64,000 bases of DNA from Bombyx mori (GCF_030269925.1 NC_085117.1:15128731-15192730), one strand, 5' to 3'. Shown: positions 23,546 to 35,372, counted from the stretch's first letter. Made by a program: numbers and translations. The notes: generated by a model from the letters alone, not told the origin.

Positions 23546-25092
23546 TGAATTGGGATCAACTGTTGAAATAGAATGTTGACCAGTAAATAAATAAAATACA
23601 CACTACAATTGAGACTCAAAATATTGGAAGCTATTACCATTGACTATTTAATTAAAACCTGCTTAAAACCTGCGTGTCTGTAACTCCGAAGTAGAAAAAG
23701 CTATAAAACTATACAGGTCACGTTTTGACATAAGCTTCGTACAGTGACCTCGAAAACGTAATAAAACTTTCTAAGAGTTATCTTACTGTCTTTATGTTGT
23801 CATTTTACTTTCTACCGAGCAAAATGCGGTCATTATTTGTGCGCCATGCAGGTCTAAAACACGTCAGCAATGACTATTTTGGTTATCTTGTGATATGATA
23901 CACAGTTATTCGCAACTAGGCCAAACCTTATAAAATAAAAATCAGGTAATAATGTCACCACTACACGTAACGGTATCGCTTCTCGGTGTTCATGAACATA
24001 AAATAAGTTGATTTAGTAAATACATGCTGATTGATTTAGAACTTATTTTTTGAGGTTTTAATGTAATGTTTATTTATTTGATGCAATCCTCCTTACCTTT
24101 TTTATGAACAGTTTGGCATAGTATAATTTTTGGACAGGCGTGAGCTGTCCGCAGAAGTTTCTGACAGGCTCACTGGAAATTTGAGTACATTCAAAGAAAT
24201 AAAAATGGATACTTAATATAGAAACTGCGCTTTTTCTCCAATACTAAGCTAATCAGTGTTGGATTATGCACATCTAAGTCTTTCCCAATTTACTAGTTCA
24301 TTTTCTACAAACGCAAACACCTAGAAACAAGACGTAAGGTTCGCATTCTTTCAAGGCCCGCGTTATTATTGAGCACTAGTCAAAACTTAAACTTAACCTA
24401 TATGAAAAAATTAAACCAGTTATCTAGCATAGATATTCTTAACTATCGTTAAGAACACAGAATTTTAAAAAGAAATCATGCAAAAAATGACCACTTAGGT
24501 ACATATTTTTTTAAATATCACAATGAATTCCCCTAGTAGTGGTTTTTTTTTCTCGGTATTATCATAATTACAACACAATTTTTGCTGTATATTCGGAACA
24601 GCATATAAAAATTAGGGCACAAAGATAAAAATATGTGTCAATGACAAATGATTATTACTTCTGTGAATTAATTAATTCAGAATTTGTAACTTTGAAGTTG
24701 TTCCATCTATTTTAATTTAAGTCTGACTAAAAATAAAGTGCGATTTCTATAATTATTTTCCGGTCACAGTTTTGAGTGCCGAGTGAATGAGGCCGTTGAT
24801 TTTCGGATGAGCACACTGTCTATGTAATTTTAGGCGAGTACTAGACGGTAACATGAATTTTGCCGTACACCTTCATACTGTCCCGTATCGATTGTAGGTA
24901 TCAAAACTAACAACTTGTTGATTAGGATGCTACGCCCCTCTAAGATATTCGCCGCAAGATTTCTAATCAGTTTATTGACTTTTAATACAATATGATCGCA
25001 CAATAAAACGTAGGAATTAAATATTACAGTCAACAATTTTTTTACGGTATTTCGTTTGCATCGTAACGAGGAGTGGGTGAGAGGGGTGAAAT
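23546..25092. other. AT-rich sequence, nothing recognised
   Basis: No gene or mobile-element signature was recognised. Confidence 0.5.
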
Positions 25093-25320
25093 ATTATTTG
25101 GTTTAAGCGACATTTCCCTTAATACGCGATATTTGTCTTTGTAATTAAAGATGCGTTTTATCTGGTATTAGCATCAACAGTTCGATATGTTTAATTGATC
25201 TTCAATTAAGTTTTCTCTATTGAAATAGCTGAATACATTTTTTAAGATATTTTTTCCAAATTTGAAACTTTAAATGGCTCACCTGTAAAGTTATAAAAAT
25301 GTCGCTAAAAATCAAATAAC
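25093..25320. mobile_element. MITE with about 22-bp terminal inverted repeats
   Basis: Left end attatttggtttaagcgaca pairs with the right end tgtcgctaaaaatcaaataa with a few mismatches. A second copy (59251-59303 plus 63386-63572) is interrupted by the gypsy element and preserves its right end as tgtcgcttaagccaaataat. No coding capacity. Confidence 0.7.
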
Positions 25321-25384
25321 CTTGCGCCCCTCGATAATGTAAATTCCGTATATTGAGACGAAGTCTCAGTCGTATAGTATAACG

Positions 25385-25702
25385 CTTTTTTTTTTCGGGC
25401 CGGGGGCCGAACCTCCTTCGAGGTCGCCGCGCCTAGGGGGCGCGCGGGGTATGTGGGACTCAACGATCTGCAGGTGTTGAGAGCAGACCGCGGGCCCATG
25501 GAATTTTAGATCCTACCCACTAAACGACTCCCCTACACTCTTACATCCGACGTCCGATCTCCGTCCGGGGTCAAAACCCGGTCAGAGTAGGGGGATTCCC
25601 GTGGTCAACACTACAACCAGACACGCGGCGCCACCCCGAGGACGCCCAACCGACGGGTCGTCGAGGCGATAGTCGATGACCAACGACGTCGGTCTTCGCG
25701 GG
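25385..25702 (+). mobile_element. GC-rich LINE-like segment (shared with the window start)
   Basis: An abrupt switch to GC-rich sequence after a T-run at 25387. 25634-25700 matches window positions 1-50 closely. It is probably the 3' part of an R1- or Jockey-type LINE; no long frame has a recognisable motif. Confidence 0.4.
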
Positions 25703-25788
25703 TATAGTGTAACGCTGTCCTATCCTTCAAACCGGAACGCACAACTGCTTCGTGCCAGAAATAAGCAAGGTGCTTACCCCCTAACCCA
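25703..25788 (-). mobile_element. Bm1-like segment embedded in LINE sequence
   Basis: 'tagtgtaacgctgtcctatc', 'cttcaaaccggaacgcacaa', 'ctgcttcgtgccagaaataagc' follows the minus-strand Bm1 order (compare 36200-36265) with about one difference in six. Confidence 0.5.
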
Positions 25789-26140
25789 TGCATCAGCCTG
25801 CTGAGTTTCTCGCCGGATCTTCTCTGTAGGTTGCGATTCCGATCCGGTAGTAGATTCATTCGCGAAGCAATTGCTCTTGAGTTGTTAAGTCTCCTTCGGA
25901 GGCGCTCGGGATTGGAGGAGTGTGATTTGCTAACAAGTGGTTAGCAAATCCCACTCTTCCTGGCTGAGCCTTTGCTCGCCCACCTGTCAAGGTAAAACTG
26001 GAAAGGCTTTCTGGCCACCAGTAATCTTTCAATCATAAAAAAAAGGTACTTACCCGTACAGGCTTTCATTAGCACACCTACCCGTTAGGCCGTAGCTGAA
26101 AGAGGCCCTTAGGCTACCAGCGAATAGGTATGGAAAAAAA
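25789..26140 (+). mobile_element. Jockey-type LINE 3' UTR with extended tail
   Basis: 'taacccatgcatcagcctgctgagtttctcgcc', 'ccggtagtagattcattcgcgaagca', 'ctccttcggaggcgctcggg', 'ctggctgagcctttgctcgccc' match the copy at 42230-42475 nearly base for base. A second tail ('gccgtagctgaaagaggcccttaggctacc') follows at about 26087-26130, so two LINE ends are juxtaposed. Confidence 0.7.
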
Positions 26141-26864
26141 CACAACTTTATTTCTATACCGTGGAAGTAATTCGTTAACATTTTTCAGAGACATACCTAT
26201 TATATAAATTATTAAATGAATGAGTTAACTCATTTCCGAAATAATATTTAACAATGTACGAATCTTATTTTATTAAGAAACAAGTTAGTGAGATTAAATT
26301 GCTCGAACCGCAAAAAACTTGATTTTCTTAAAGCTGACTCATTTCATCTTATCTACATATTATAAAGATGGTAAGCAATGATAAATAGTTAAGTATAATC
26401 TTGTTTGTCAACGGATTACCTTTGTTTGATAATGATTTTTTATGAGCATATATAATTGTATCGATTTATGAAAAATAATTTAATTTTCAAAATGCCAAAA
26501 CAAATGAGAAAATATTATAGTAATCGGCACAAGTCTTGAGCTCTCGACAAAAGAGTGGGGAGCCGCGTGCGCATCGTGCACTTCAGGTCAAAATAAATGG
26601 TTCATTCATGCATTTAATATATTTTTTTATAATTAAATTGACCTTGTTCGATTCCGGATTTAAAAATATATTGGTAATTTTATAATAGTATTGGCCCGGG
26701 TTTCGCTCGTATTTTAGAAATAACCCTATTTTTAACCAACTTAAAAAAGGCTATCAATTCTACTTTTTAAAAATCAAATTAATCTAAATTTCGAAATATC
26801 AGCCATTACTGTCAAATTCGATCGATTGTCACGTGGACGTTGTCGGTGTACGTTGTCTTTATCA
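26141..26864. other. AT-rich sequence, nothing recognised
   Basis: No gene or mobile-element signature was recognised. Confidence 0.5.
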
Positions 26865-27000
26865 CTGTTCTTCTTCTTTATCTTCTTCTTCTTCTTGCCC
26901 TCGTCCCACGTTATGTGGGGTCGACGCAGAATAGTCTTCAGAAGAGTCTTCTTATCATGCCGCATAAGAATTTGGCATGAGTTTTACGACTGGCCGCCTG
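26865..27000 (-). repeat. TTC-rich stretch with RTE-like 3' end flavour
   Basis: A (TTC)n-type stretch at 26867-26896 is followed by 'cacgttatgtggggtcgacg' and 'ggcatgagttttacgactgg', a layout like the antisense RTE end at 2265-2640. Weak. Confidence 0.3.
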
Positions 27001-27020
27001 CCTGACATCAACTCTCTTTC

Positions 27021-28992
27021 GGTTAAATATATATTGCAATCTACACAGGGAGGGACTTTTTTGCTGTTTCATTTACATCACTTGTTTTTAATTCTATGAT
27101 TTGCATTGGATTATTATAAATATTTACACAAAAATTTTAATTTTCAAATACCGAAATATAAAAATGTTACATTTCATTCGTTTTTCTGTCTTCGCCTAAT
27201 TACTTTTAAAAAAAAACTTGTTTTTATCAATCAATTTAAATAATACATTATTATTAAGATAGGCGGGCTTTTCTTGATTTTTTCTGTTCTTTCACGCCTT
27301 CTACAATAAAATCCTCTCTGGACAAGTTAAGCAAATAGGTTAAAAGTTTAATAAAAAAAATACAATAGTTAAGTACTGGCCAAAAAAAGGAGGTAAAAAA
27401 AGTCAAAAGCAGAATGTATTCAAGTAGCTTCGTTACAATTGTAAAAAATAACATGCACTTGAAATGTACTATACCACAAATAGAACAGTCTAACCATAGC
27501 ACTGGATACAAAGCCATCGAAAACCGCAGTCCTACGGTTTCACTCATTAGAAACCTTAACGATTGCGGCTGTGTTAGTTCACGAGTTGGTTGACCTCACC
27601 GCAACTATAATACGTGAAGCACTGGAACTTGTATTTGAAAAAAAAAAACTCGGCCAATGCCGTGAAACGGTAACTCGGAATTCACTGAAGCCGAAAGTGA
27701 TCGTTAGGCCATCTTGGAAAACACTAAAACACCATTTTGAATGTTGTTTGTAAGCCCCATAATTTGTTCAACATTTTACAATCGTACCCTGAGTTGTTTA
27801 GAAGTGTTGATGGGGAGACTAACTCCTGGTCTAGCTGGTGCTAATTGGTTATCAAAGCTTACAAATATCAGGACGTGTATAGCGTATCTCACTTTAAAAA
27901 ATGATGCCTTAATTCATTGCTTCGCGAACAATCTACAAAATGTCAATACCAACATTAGTCCATCCATTGAACCAGTAGAGCAAGAACGTCGTAGTTATCT
28001 AACAACATACTGGTGTATGACAATATTTTATGTCTTACTATACATATATCGATCGATCGAATCAGTTCCACTGGTCATAATTTCCAATCTACAACATTAA
28101 TTTACTCTATATCTATTTCTGTCGTTTTTGCCTGAAACGGTAGACGATCATACAGCACAATGGTCAGTGAGTAGTCACTGATGCTTATGAGCATTAGCAT
28201 TACCAGGCACAAGAGACGACGACACGTTTGCCTTAATACAGTTGTTGATAAAATAACGAAAAATACAGGTCTACCGGTAGAGACTAATTTTAGAGAGCTT
28301 GTAGAAAAATCGAATAAACAAAAATTTACGAGAACACAACGAAAGTTAACAATAATAATGACAAATATTAGATAATACAAACAAAAAAAGCTGTATTCCT
28401 TTGGAGCGTAAAGTAAGAAATTTAAAAAGTTTATGCTCGTTTTTGTTAAAGTTTCCCTTGCTTGCGCGAATTAAAAAAAAAACGTCACAACTTCGCTTCC
28501 TTGTGAAACAGAAGGCTTTAAAATCTTTCCATTCTATAGAAATAATATCTAGACGGATAAAAGTGAAAGTAAATATGTAAATACTTCCAGTAGTGTTTAC
28601 TTTCCGAGTTCATAATGTAGAAAGTACGTCGCCAATAAGGAGAATGTATACGGTTTTTCATATTTATTTTAAAAAAACGATCACACACATACTTATATAC
28701 GCCGCAGTAGATTCATCTGGTCTAAACGTACATATATTCCCGGTCCAAATGTTTCGATAAGCTTTGTAATATTACCACTATAAGTATTTCCTCCAAATAC
28801 CTTTGATATTACTTAAAATAAGGAAAATGTATCTTTAAATTAAAGTTCATTGAAATGTCGGAGTATTTAATCGCAAAACTTGAATCCAACTGACATGGAT
28901 ATAAGGACATTCTTTCGAAGAATTCAACAGGTACACGAAGTTGCAAAAAAAAAGTTAATAAACTACATGGTGAAATTTATCTTCCTTGATCA
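27021..28992. other. AT-rich sequence with unidentified open frames
   Basis: 27541-27753 is an open stretch of slightly higher GC (LVHELVDLTATIIREALELV). 27741-28100 and 28181-28375 are also open. No splice pattern, conserved motif or LINE end was recognised. They could be remnants of an unrecognised mobile element or chance. Confidence 0.25.
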
Positions 28993-29277
28993 TTTTTTAT
29001 TTTTATTTTTTATTGATTAGATGGGTGGACGAGCTCACAGCCCGCCTGGTGTTAAGTGGTTACTGGAGTCCATAGACATCCACAATGTAAATGCACCACC
29101 CACCTTAAGATATAAGTTCTAAGGTCTCAGTATAGTTATAACGGCTGCCCCACCCTTCAAACCGAAACGCATTACTGTTTCACGGCGGAATTCGGCAGGG
29201 TGGTAGTACCCACCCGCGCGGACTCACAAGAGGTCCTACCACCAGTAAAGAGGTCCTACCACCAGTCCTACCACCAG
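28993..29277 (-). mobile_element. Bm1 SINE, 5' truncated
   Basis: T-run, 'gagctcacagcccgcctggt', ..., 'gcggactcacaagaggtcct'. The truncated end carries a threefold repetition of 'cctaccaccag' (29233-29277). Confidence 0.85.
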
Positions 29278-29746
29278 ATCCCCGCTAAATGATTTGAATA
29301 AATGTAAAGTCATTTGTTATTCAGGTTCAGTCATTCATATCAAGAATCTGATGGAGCTACAGAGCTCTTAATATTTAAACGTAGATAATGAAAGACACAT
29401 AAATACATTTTCATATTAATAGCCGAACACAAATGTTCAAACTTGATGTTTGAGGAACTCGATATAGTGGTTTTCGCCTAAAATGTTACCGAAAATTCGC
29501 ATACAGCCATGATATTATCATGATTTTTCTACAAATAAATTCTATAAAAGTAGTTCTTTTTTTTTTCAAGCTATATTTGTTAATTGAGTATTTCCTAAGG
29601 ATATCGCTTTGTGAACATAATTACGACGGCAACTTATATGTTCATTTACACTTTTAGGACGTCGCCTGACCATGAGAATTGTGAAATGTTCGATATGCCC
29701 GAAATAACATATAAAATGGATAGAATATTAAAACCAAAATTATGTA
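29278..29746. other. AT-rich sequence, nothing recognised
   Basis: No gene or mobile-element signature was recognised. Confidence 0.45.
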
Positions 29747-29896
29747 ATTTTTTTTTATTCCTTAGATGGGTGGACGAGCTTACAGCCCACCTGGTGTTAA
29801 GTGGTTACTGGAGCCTATATATGGTGGTAGTACCTACCCGTGCGGACTCACAAGAGGTCTTACCACCATTAACTCACAAGAGGCCCTACCACCAGT
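29747..29896 (-). mobile_element. Bm1 SINE with internal deletion
   Basis: The 3' block (29760-29815) joins directly to the 5' block 'ggtggtagtacctacccgtgcgg', deleting about 110 bp of the body. The truncated end again repeats 'ctcacaagaggxcctaccacca'. Confidence 0.8.
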
Positions 29897-29913
29897 ATGT
29901 TAGAACAAAAAGT

Positions 29914-30079
29914 ATTTTTTTCCATACCCATTCGCTGGTACCCTAGGAGGCGGGCTCACAGGCTCAATCTGAGAGAATTTTCTAACACTAGCCCTATCAA
30001 GAGCAGTTGCGGAATCTACCACCGGATCGGAATCGCGACCCACTGAGAAGATCCGGCGAGAAGCTCATTGGGCTACGTA
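29914..30079 (-). mobile_element. Jockey-type LINE 3' UTR fragment
   Basis: 'cccattcgctggtaccctag', 'caagagcagttgcggaatct', 'ccaccggatcggaatcgcga', 'gaagatccggcgagaagctc' in reverse order to 15270-15460. Confidence 0.75.
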
Positions 30080-30109
30080 ATTATAATGTAATAGTGTATT
30101 TTCAAGGAA

Positions 30110-30265
30110 AAAATGAACAGAGGAGCTCACAGTCCATCTGGTTTAAATAGTTATCAAAATTTTTATTATAATATGAAATCCATTCCAAATCCATTCAAAT
30201 TTCATTTGAATTGTGTCCCGTCTTTCAAGTCGGAAAGCGTAATTATTTCGCTATAAAAATAGATA
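30110..30265 (-). mobile_element. Highly diverged Bm1-like fragments
   Basis: 'gaggagctcacagtccatctgg' and 'gtcccgtctttcaagtcgga' keep the order of a minus-strand Bm1, but most of the sequence is lost. Confidence 0.35.
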
Positions 30266-30690
30266 ACTGTTTGTGTAAGACTGTATATGTTTTTGCTTTT
30301 TAAGTTAGTACTTAACCGCACCCGATTCAGAGAACACCTCTACATAATGCATTTGCTAATGCATGAAAGACACAAGTTATTATTTAATACATAATATTAT
30401 TTATATCATAAATAGAATGTACGCTGTAATACAATTGAGATTTCAAACTCATGTTTCAATGTTTATCGCGGCATTCACGCCAATAATAAAATCTCATTTT
30501 AATTCAAGTTAATTTATTTGATGCTAAAAATTTTAAAGATCAATGACTGGCTATATTCGTTGTATTTTTATAGAACTTTGTACCCATCAAAGCGACGCGT
30601 GCTGTTCTAATCGCGTCTGTGACTCGAACAATTACTTTATTGTTAGAATTGTAATGACTAAAACATAGATAATAAACTATAATTATAGAA
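30266..30690. other. AT-rich sequence, nothing recognised
   Basis: No gene or mobile-element signature was recognised. Confidence 0.45.
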
Positions 30691-30950
30691 GTGAAATCGT
30701 GTAATGAAAATCAAACCCGCAAAATCACACTTTGCATAATTAATTACTGGTGGTAGGAAGTTAAGCACGGGTAGGTACCAAAAAAAAAAAAAAGGATTTG
30801 GCAGCCATTGTATTATAAAAACTGAGGCATTAGAATTCATTTCTCACGGGCTTATGTTGTACCTAAATGTCTATTCGCTCTGGTAGCCACTTAACACCAG
30901 GTGGACCGTGGACTCGTCCACACATTTAAGCAATAAACAAAAAGAAGAAA
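30691..30950 (+). mobile_element. Bm1 SINE, diverged
   Basis: 'tgtaatgaaaatcaaacccgc' then 'cgggtaggtacc', a 14-base A-run (30780-30793) replacing the following body, then 'cacttaacaccaggtggacc' and an A-rich tail. Confidence 0.7.
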
Positions 30951-32371
30951 CTAAACGCTGACAATAATGCATCACGTTGTTCTGTTGCCATGATGTAAGC
31001 TAGATTAAAATGGTAATTTTGATTTTATGATAAAAAGTTTACAATGATGTTTAAAAAAAAAGAAAACAATCTAATCCAATATGTACTGCAAATTAGGCCA
31101 TTTTATTACAATAACGGCTACTGCAATTAATTCAATTGTGGACTCTTATATTGTCTCTTGTGGACTAGCGGACTATTCTTATACATAAAAATTCCTCCTT
31201 CCAAAATACTCTCTATACTTGCTATTACCTATCCTGATGAAACTAGAAAGGCCAGAGGGCCACCAGTAAACACCTTCATAAAAAAAATTGCTATTGTCGA
31301 AACCATTCGTGAAGAAGAAACCGACATAAACTACTACTATAAATTAAACGGAAAACATTAATTAATATTAATCATCCACCAAAATAAACTTGTTGTTTTC
31401 CTAAGTTCATAATTCGTCAAACCGCAATAGAACTCTACAACAACTGGCAACCGCTCTCCGTATCCTCACGAGTCCGTAGAGACGCAAGTAGAACGTAGAT
31501 TTTTAAGTCAGCATAAATTGCATGCAATAAAAGGCTTAATATTTTATGTTTGTAATCATCGGTATTACCATTTATCTTCGTTTTGAATAACGATTCTAAC
31601 ACACCCTGTATTACTACTGCACAAACTCCTCGTTGCTTCGGACGGTACGAGTTTGTCCATGCGAATCCCTATAATCAAAAGTACAACCATAAGTAAAAGA
31701 CAATTGATATTTACGAATAAAACAATAAAATTAATTGTGGATTTCTAAAAGGCATTTCAACTTTCTTGTACAATCCACAGCGCACGCAATAAAGCAATGA
31801 AAGTGAAATGCAACATAAAATCACAGTCATCAAGATATTTTAAGGAGATTTCGCTATTGCATGCCTGCGGGTAACATCGTCGTTATCTATTTCTGCCGCT
31901 TCATGAGTTTTGGTTGGAAGAGTACGATACTTCGAAAGACCTACAGTAAACAGTACAGTGCGTCTTTCCATCAATGATAATGAATATAGTTTCTGCCGTA
32001 ATATGCTTTACTTGTGGTAACAAGTAAAGTACAGAGAAAAAAGTAAGCCGAAAAGATTGTTCAGTGAAACGTCCTTAACAATAAGAAAAAAGGATCGAAG
32101 TAGTAATTGCATTTTTAATTAAACAAAGTAGGTATTTACTCATTATCATTTCGTTGAAAGTTCACAAGGAAATGACATTTGTGGACGACACCCATTATAC
32201 ATACTCGTGGGCACTTGAAACTTGAATGCGAAAGTCATATTTCTTTTTTACATTCACCAAACAATTATACCGACATTGAACTTTGACCACATTGACTTAC
32301 GCGGAAAGGATCCAGTACATATGTCATTTGCATAATTGAATTGTAAAATATTTGTAAATGTATTTATTGAC
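30951..32371. other. AT-rich sequence, nothing recognised
   Basis: No gene or mobile-element signature was recognised. Confidence 0.45.
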
Positions 32372-32960
32372 TTACTGGTGAATTAAATTTTTGCTTCGTT
32401 TGCACTGAGACGACTGTAAATACTTACTGATGGACTCTAAGTCCAGATCGTCATGGAGGTCGACGTTCCTGACGAACCACGGGGCTCCGGCGGCTATCCT
32501 GCAAAAACGGGATTGAATAATTTGGAAGGATTTTAAGTGAGTGCAGGCCGCGTGAGCGAACACTACACTTGCATAGGTCATGACGGGGCGTATGCAAGTT
32601 TTGTAGAGTGTCACCTTATTTCTAAGGGACATTTTACTTCGCCTGCATATCATCGGGTAGAGACGTCCTAGAATGAAGGCGGCACGATCGCGTACCGTCT
32701 TAATATGGGGGCGGAATGTCATCCTTCTGTCGAGGGTGACGCCTAAATATTTAACCTTCGAGGCCCACGGTATGGGCTGGTCGAACATCATGATTGGGCG
32801 AATGGCGGAGGCGGAGGTGTCGACGCGCCTAGTCGGGAGAGGAATGCTCAACGTGGTGTTCGGAGGGCGACCCCTTTTGAAGAGCACCGCTGTACTTTTC
32901 GTGGGGTTGATGTCGATGCGCCACTTCCGGAACCACTGTCCCATGGTGGTAGCTGTTCAA
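32372..32960 (-). pseudogene. Jockey-type LINE ORF2: RT thumb and connection fragment
   Basis: 190 codons are open on the minus strand (32944 to 32372). Seen: WFRKWRIDINPTKSTAVLF, KVKYLGVTLDRRMTF, LYKTCIRPVMTYASVVFAHA, IQSRFCRIAAGAPWFVRN and LHDDLDLESISKYL, the region after the RT catalytic box in Jockey elements. It lacks both the catalytic box upstream and the C-terminus/3' UTR downstream, so it is cut at both ends. The plus-strand frame 32673-32966 is its shadow. Confidence 0.85.
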
Positions 32961-33214
32961 TTGTAATGTAGGAAAAATAATCTAATACTTAAAAGTTTTT
33001 AGAATTTTTTAGCACACAGCTGTTAATACTGAGAATTTTTTATTTTCATTCTCATGTCATTTGACGTTATTCTAAAATAATCCCATAGCTGTAAAAAGAC
33101 AATAACGTCATATTGAATAATCTCATAAAAACTCATAATTTAATAATTACATTTTTAATTGATTTGCTCCTAAGGCATATTTGTATATTTGTTCTTAAAA
33201 TATTATCTTAAAAA

Positions 33215-33550
33215 TTCGTGGTGGCCTCGTAAGGCCATACTTATTTGTATCGAGCGATGCGACGATGCCGATGTTCCAATCCCCCGGATACCAATTTATC
33301 TAATGAAATACGTTCACAAATGTTTTCGGTTGTCTTCTACAATAAAGGAATAACATCGTGTAATAAAAATCAATACTCCCAAAAATATTCGTTTGCGTAA
33401 TTAATATTAGGCCCTCCTTTTGTTTTATGAGCTGGTACCACCGCCCTACCTGTTTGATTTTGAGTGTGGGATTTGAGTGGGACAGTTGGAACCCTATACA
33501 ATTGAGACTTAGACCTCTTGTCTCAGGTAGGCGCCGGGATTCACGACCAA
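33215..33550 (+). mobile_element. Bm1 SINE, old copy with tRNA-like head
   Basis: 'gtggcctcgtaaggc', a degraded B box, 'tgaaatacgttcacaaatgt', 'aggaataacatcgtgtaataa' and 'gctggtaccaccgccctacc' follow Bm1 order. The 3' block is lost. Confidence 0.65.
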
Positions 33551-33632
33551 TTATTTCGGATTACTTAGATCAAAAGAATTAGATAACTAAATGCAAATTA
33601 CGAGCAATGCCTAACCTACAAACACAAAAATT

Positions 33633-33778
33633 CAATGTTCCGCCGAATCTTCTCAGTGGGTCGCGTTTCCGATACTGTGATAGATTCTGCGAAGCACTGC
33701 TCTTGTTCGGAGCTCACCTACTCGCTCGGTTACGCTAGCATGGCCTCTAAAGGCTACCACCAGCTTGGTAAGAAAAAA
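33633..33778 (+). mobile_element. Jockey-type LINE 3' UTR fragment
   Basis: 'ccgaatcttctcagtgggtc', 'gatagattctgcgaagcact', 'gagctcacctactcgctcgg', 'ctaaaggctaccaccagctt' then an A-tail. A short internal deletion joins 'ctcttgtt' to 'cggagctcacc'. Confidence 0.75.
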
Positions 33779-35049
33779 AAAGAACAATGTGGGCTGCGTT
33801 GTTATGGATCCCCAATAATTTATTTAGTATTTTTTTTTACAATTTATTTATTTTATTATGTGCACAATTTTTTATATATTTATTTCAGAAAATTTTAAGA
33901 ATTTTAAGAAATCAATATATGTATTTCGTAAAAATATTAAAAATAACTTTTTGGGCAAAAATAAAATATTGATAATATTTTTAAGGAAGGGACTTCGTTC
34001 TTAATCGTTAGCCGTTAGTACTGTAGTAGATTATGACAATGTCTTGTCTCAATAATCCATCCACTTAAGCAGCAAATGAAAATGTCATGATGCGCGTATG
34101 CATGTATGTATGTATAAATTAAGTATGCATTAATAAAGTTAAATGAAGTTTTATCCGTGTGCGAAGATGAAAAAAGTAACTTGATTGAAATTGTTATGAA
34201 GAAAAATTAAATTGTTTTTCTGTTGTTAACTAAGAACACAAAGGTACATCTAAGAGAAGAGTTATTTTGGATAAAATGGAATCGGCAAAATAGTGTTAGA
34301 GCTATCTTGCAACAACTTGTTTAAATGAAAATTTAGGGACTATAAAATGTAAGATAAATGTAAGGGTTAAGGTTTTAAGGGTAATAAGATTGTAAGAATC
34401 AGCGCACGTGATCAGCATCATTATTAATGTTTTTCGAACCAAATATCAATGCAATCGTCGAAAGGGATATTGTCATTGATAACGTTCCAGTCTCAATGAT
34501 GGTGTCATATTGACAGTTGACAGTTAAAATTTTACACCTGAATAGCTTGCAATGCCTATCTATAGGATTTCACTCGTTTGATTCCCCGATTAATATAATT
34601 ATGAGGTTAGGTAATATTTTATGTAATATAATATAATGTTTTGAATAGTTCAGTTGACCTCTGCTCAATTCTTATCATCTGATATTATATTTTACGTGAA
34701 ATGAGCTATAGGTACGGCAAAAAAAAGATACACCATGTCATAGACAATTTTAATGCGTAGATATGTTTATGCGTGAAAACTGATCCAACTAAACACTGAT
34801 ATTAACATGTAATATAGTTTTATTTGCAAAGTCCGTTTAAAATATGTAAACCGTTCTTTTGATACATAACCTTTAGCTTCCAAAATTCGAGTTCAACTTC
34901 AAACACAATTTTTATGTTAATTAACGTCTTAAATTCTGTTCAAGAAAAGCAACAAAGGATCCAAAAATATCAAATATTCCGATGTAGATCAAACAGGTAA
35001 ATCCATGCGTGAAAACTTATGTAATTTACAAAATGAATAATGCAATATT
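33779..35049. other. AT-rich 5' flank of the ABCG gene, nothing recognised
   Basis: Includes TGTATG-type short repeats at 34098-34114. No exon was recognised, though the gene's first non-coding exon could be here. Confidence 0.35.
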
Positions 35050-35307
35050 CTTGTAGCATTAGCTCGGTTTTCTTCAAACGTAACGGCCGCGACTTTCGCG
35101 TTTGTCAAGTGCAAATAGTGATAACTTAATTCATTTAATCAGAAATTTTATTAAATAAACGGTAAAATAAATAAACAAACATTATTCTAGTTCTAATATT
35201 AAAAAAGTGTTGCCAAAACAACACGACAGTGATTGGAATGGAGTTTTCGTAAAATTTCAAAGGCGGTAATGCGAAGTCGGTATTAAAAGTGTTTTTTTTT
35301 GTTTCAG
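35050..35307 (+). promoter_or_regulatory. Possible ABCG 5' UTR/promoter segment
   Basis: A short CG-containing stretch (about 35085-35110) stands out in AT-rich sequence just upstream of the start-codon exon. AAACG|GTAAAA near 35158 could be a donor for a short 5' UTR intron ending at 35307. No clear TATA box or initiator is visible. The true first exon could lie much further upstream. Confidence 0.2.
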
Positions 35308-35372
35308 ATTACTGAAAATGGATTTAGAATTTCGAAATCTCACTTACACGGTGCAGAGTCGTATAGCTAAAG
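35308..35372 (+). CDS. ABCG exon 1 (start-codon exon)
   Basis: A polypyrimidine tract ending in AG at 35306-35307 marks an acceptor, so at least one non-coding exon lies upstream. Ten untranslated bases precede ATG at 35318. It codes 18 residues beginning [12 protein letters not shown], the usual start of the ABCG nucleotide-binding domain, and ends in phase 1 before GTAAGG. The first in-frame ATG was taken as start because the NBD begins directly after it. Confidence 0.85.

Noticed and set aside
32673..32966. 97-codon plus-strand gene
   Set aside because: Lies antisense to the well-supported Jockey-type reverse-transcriptase frame.
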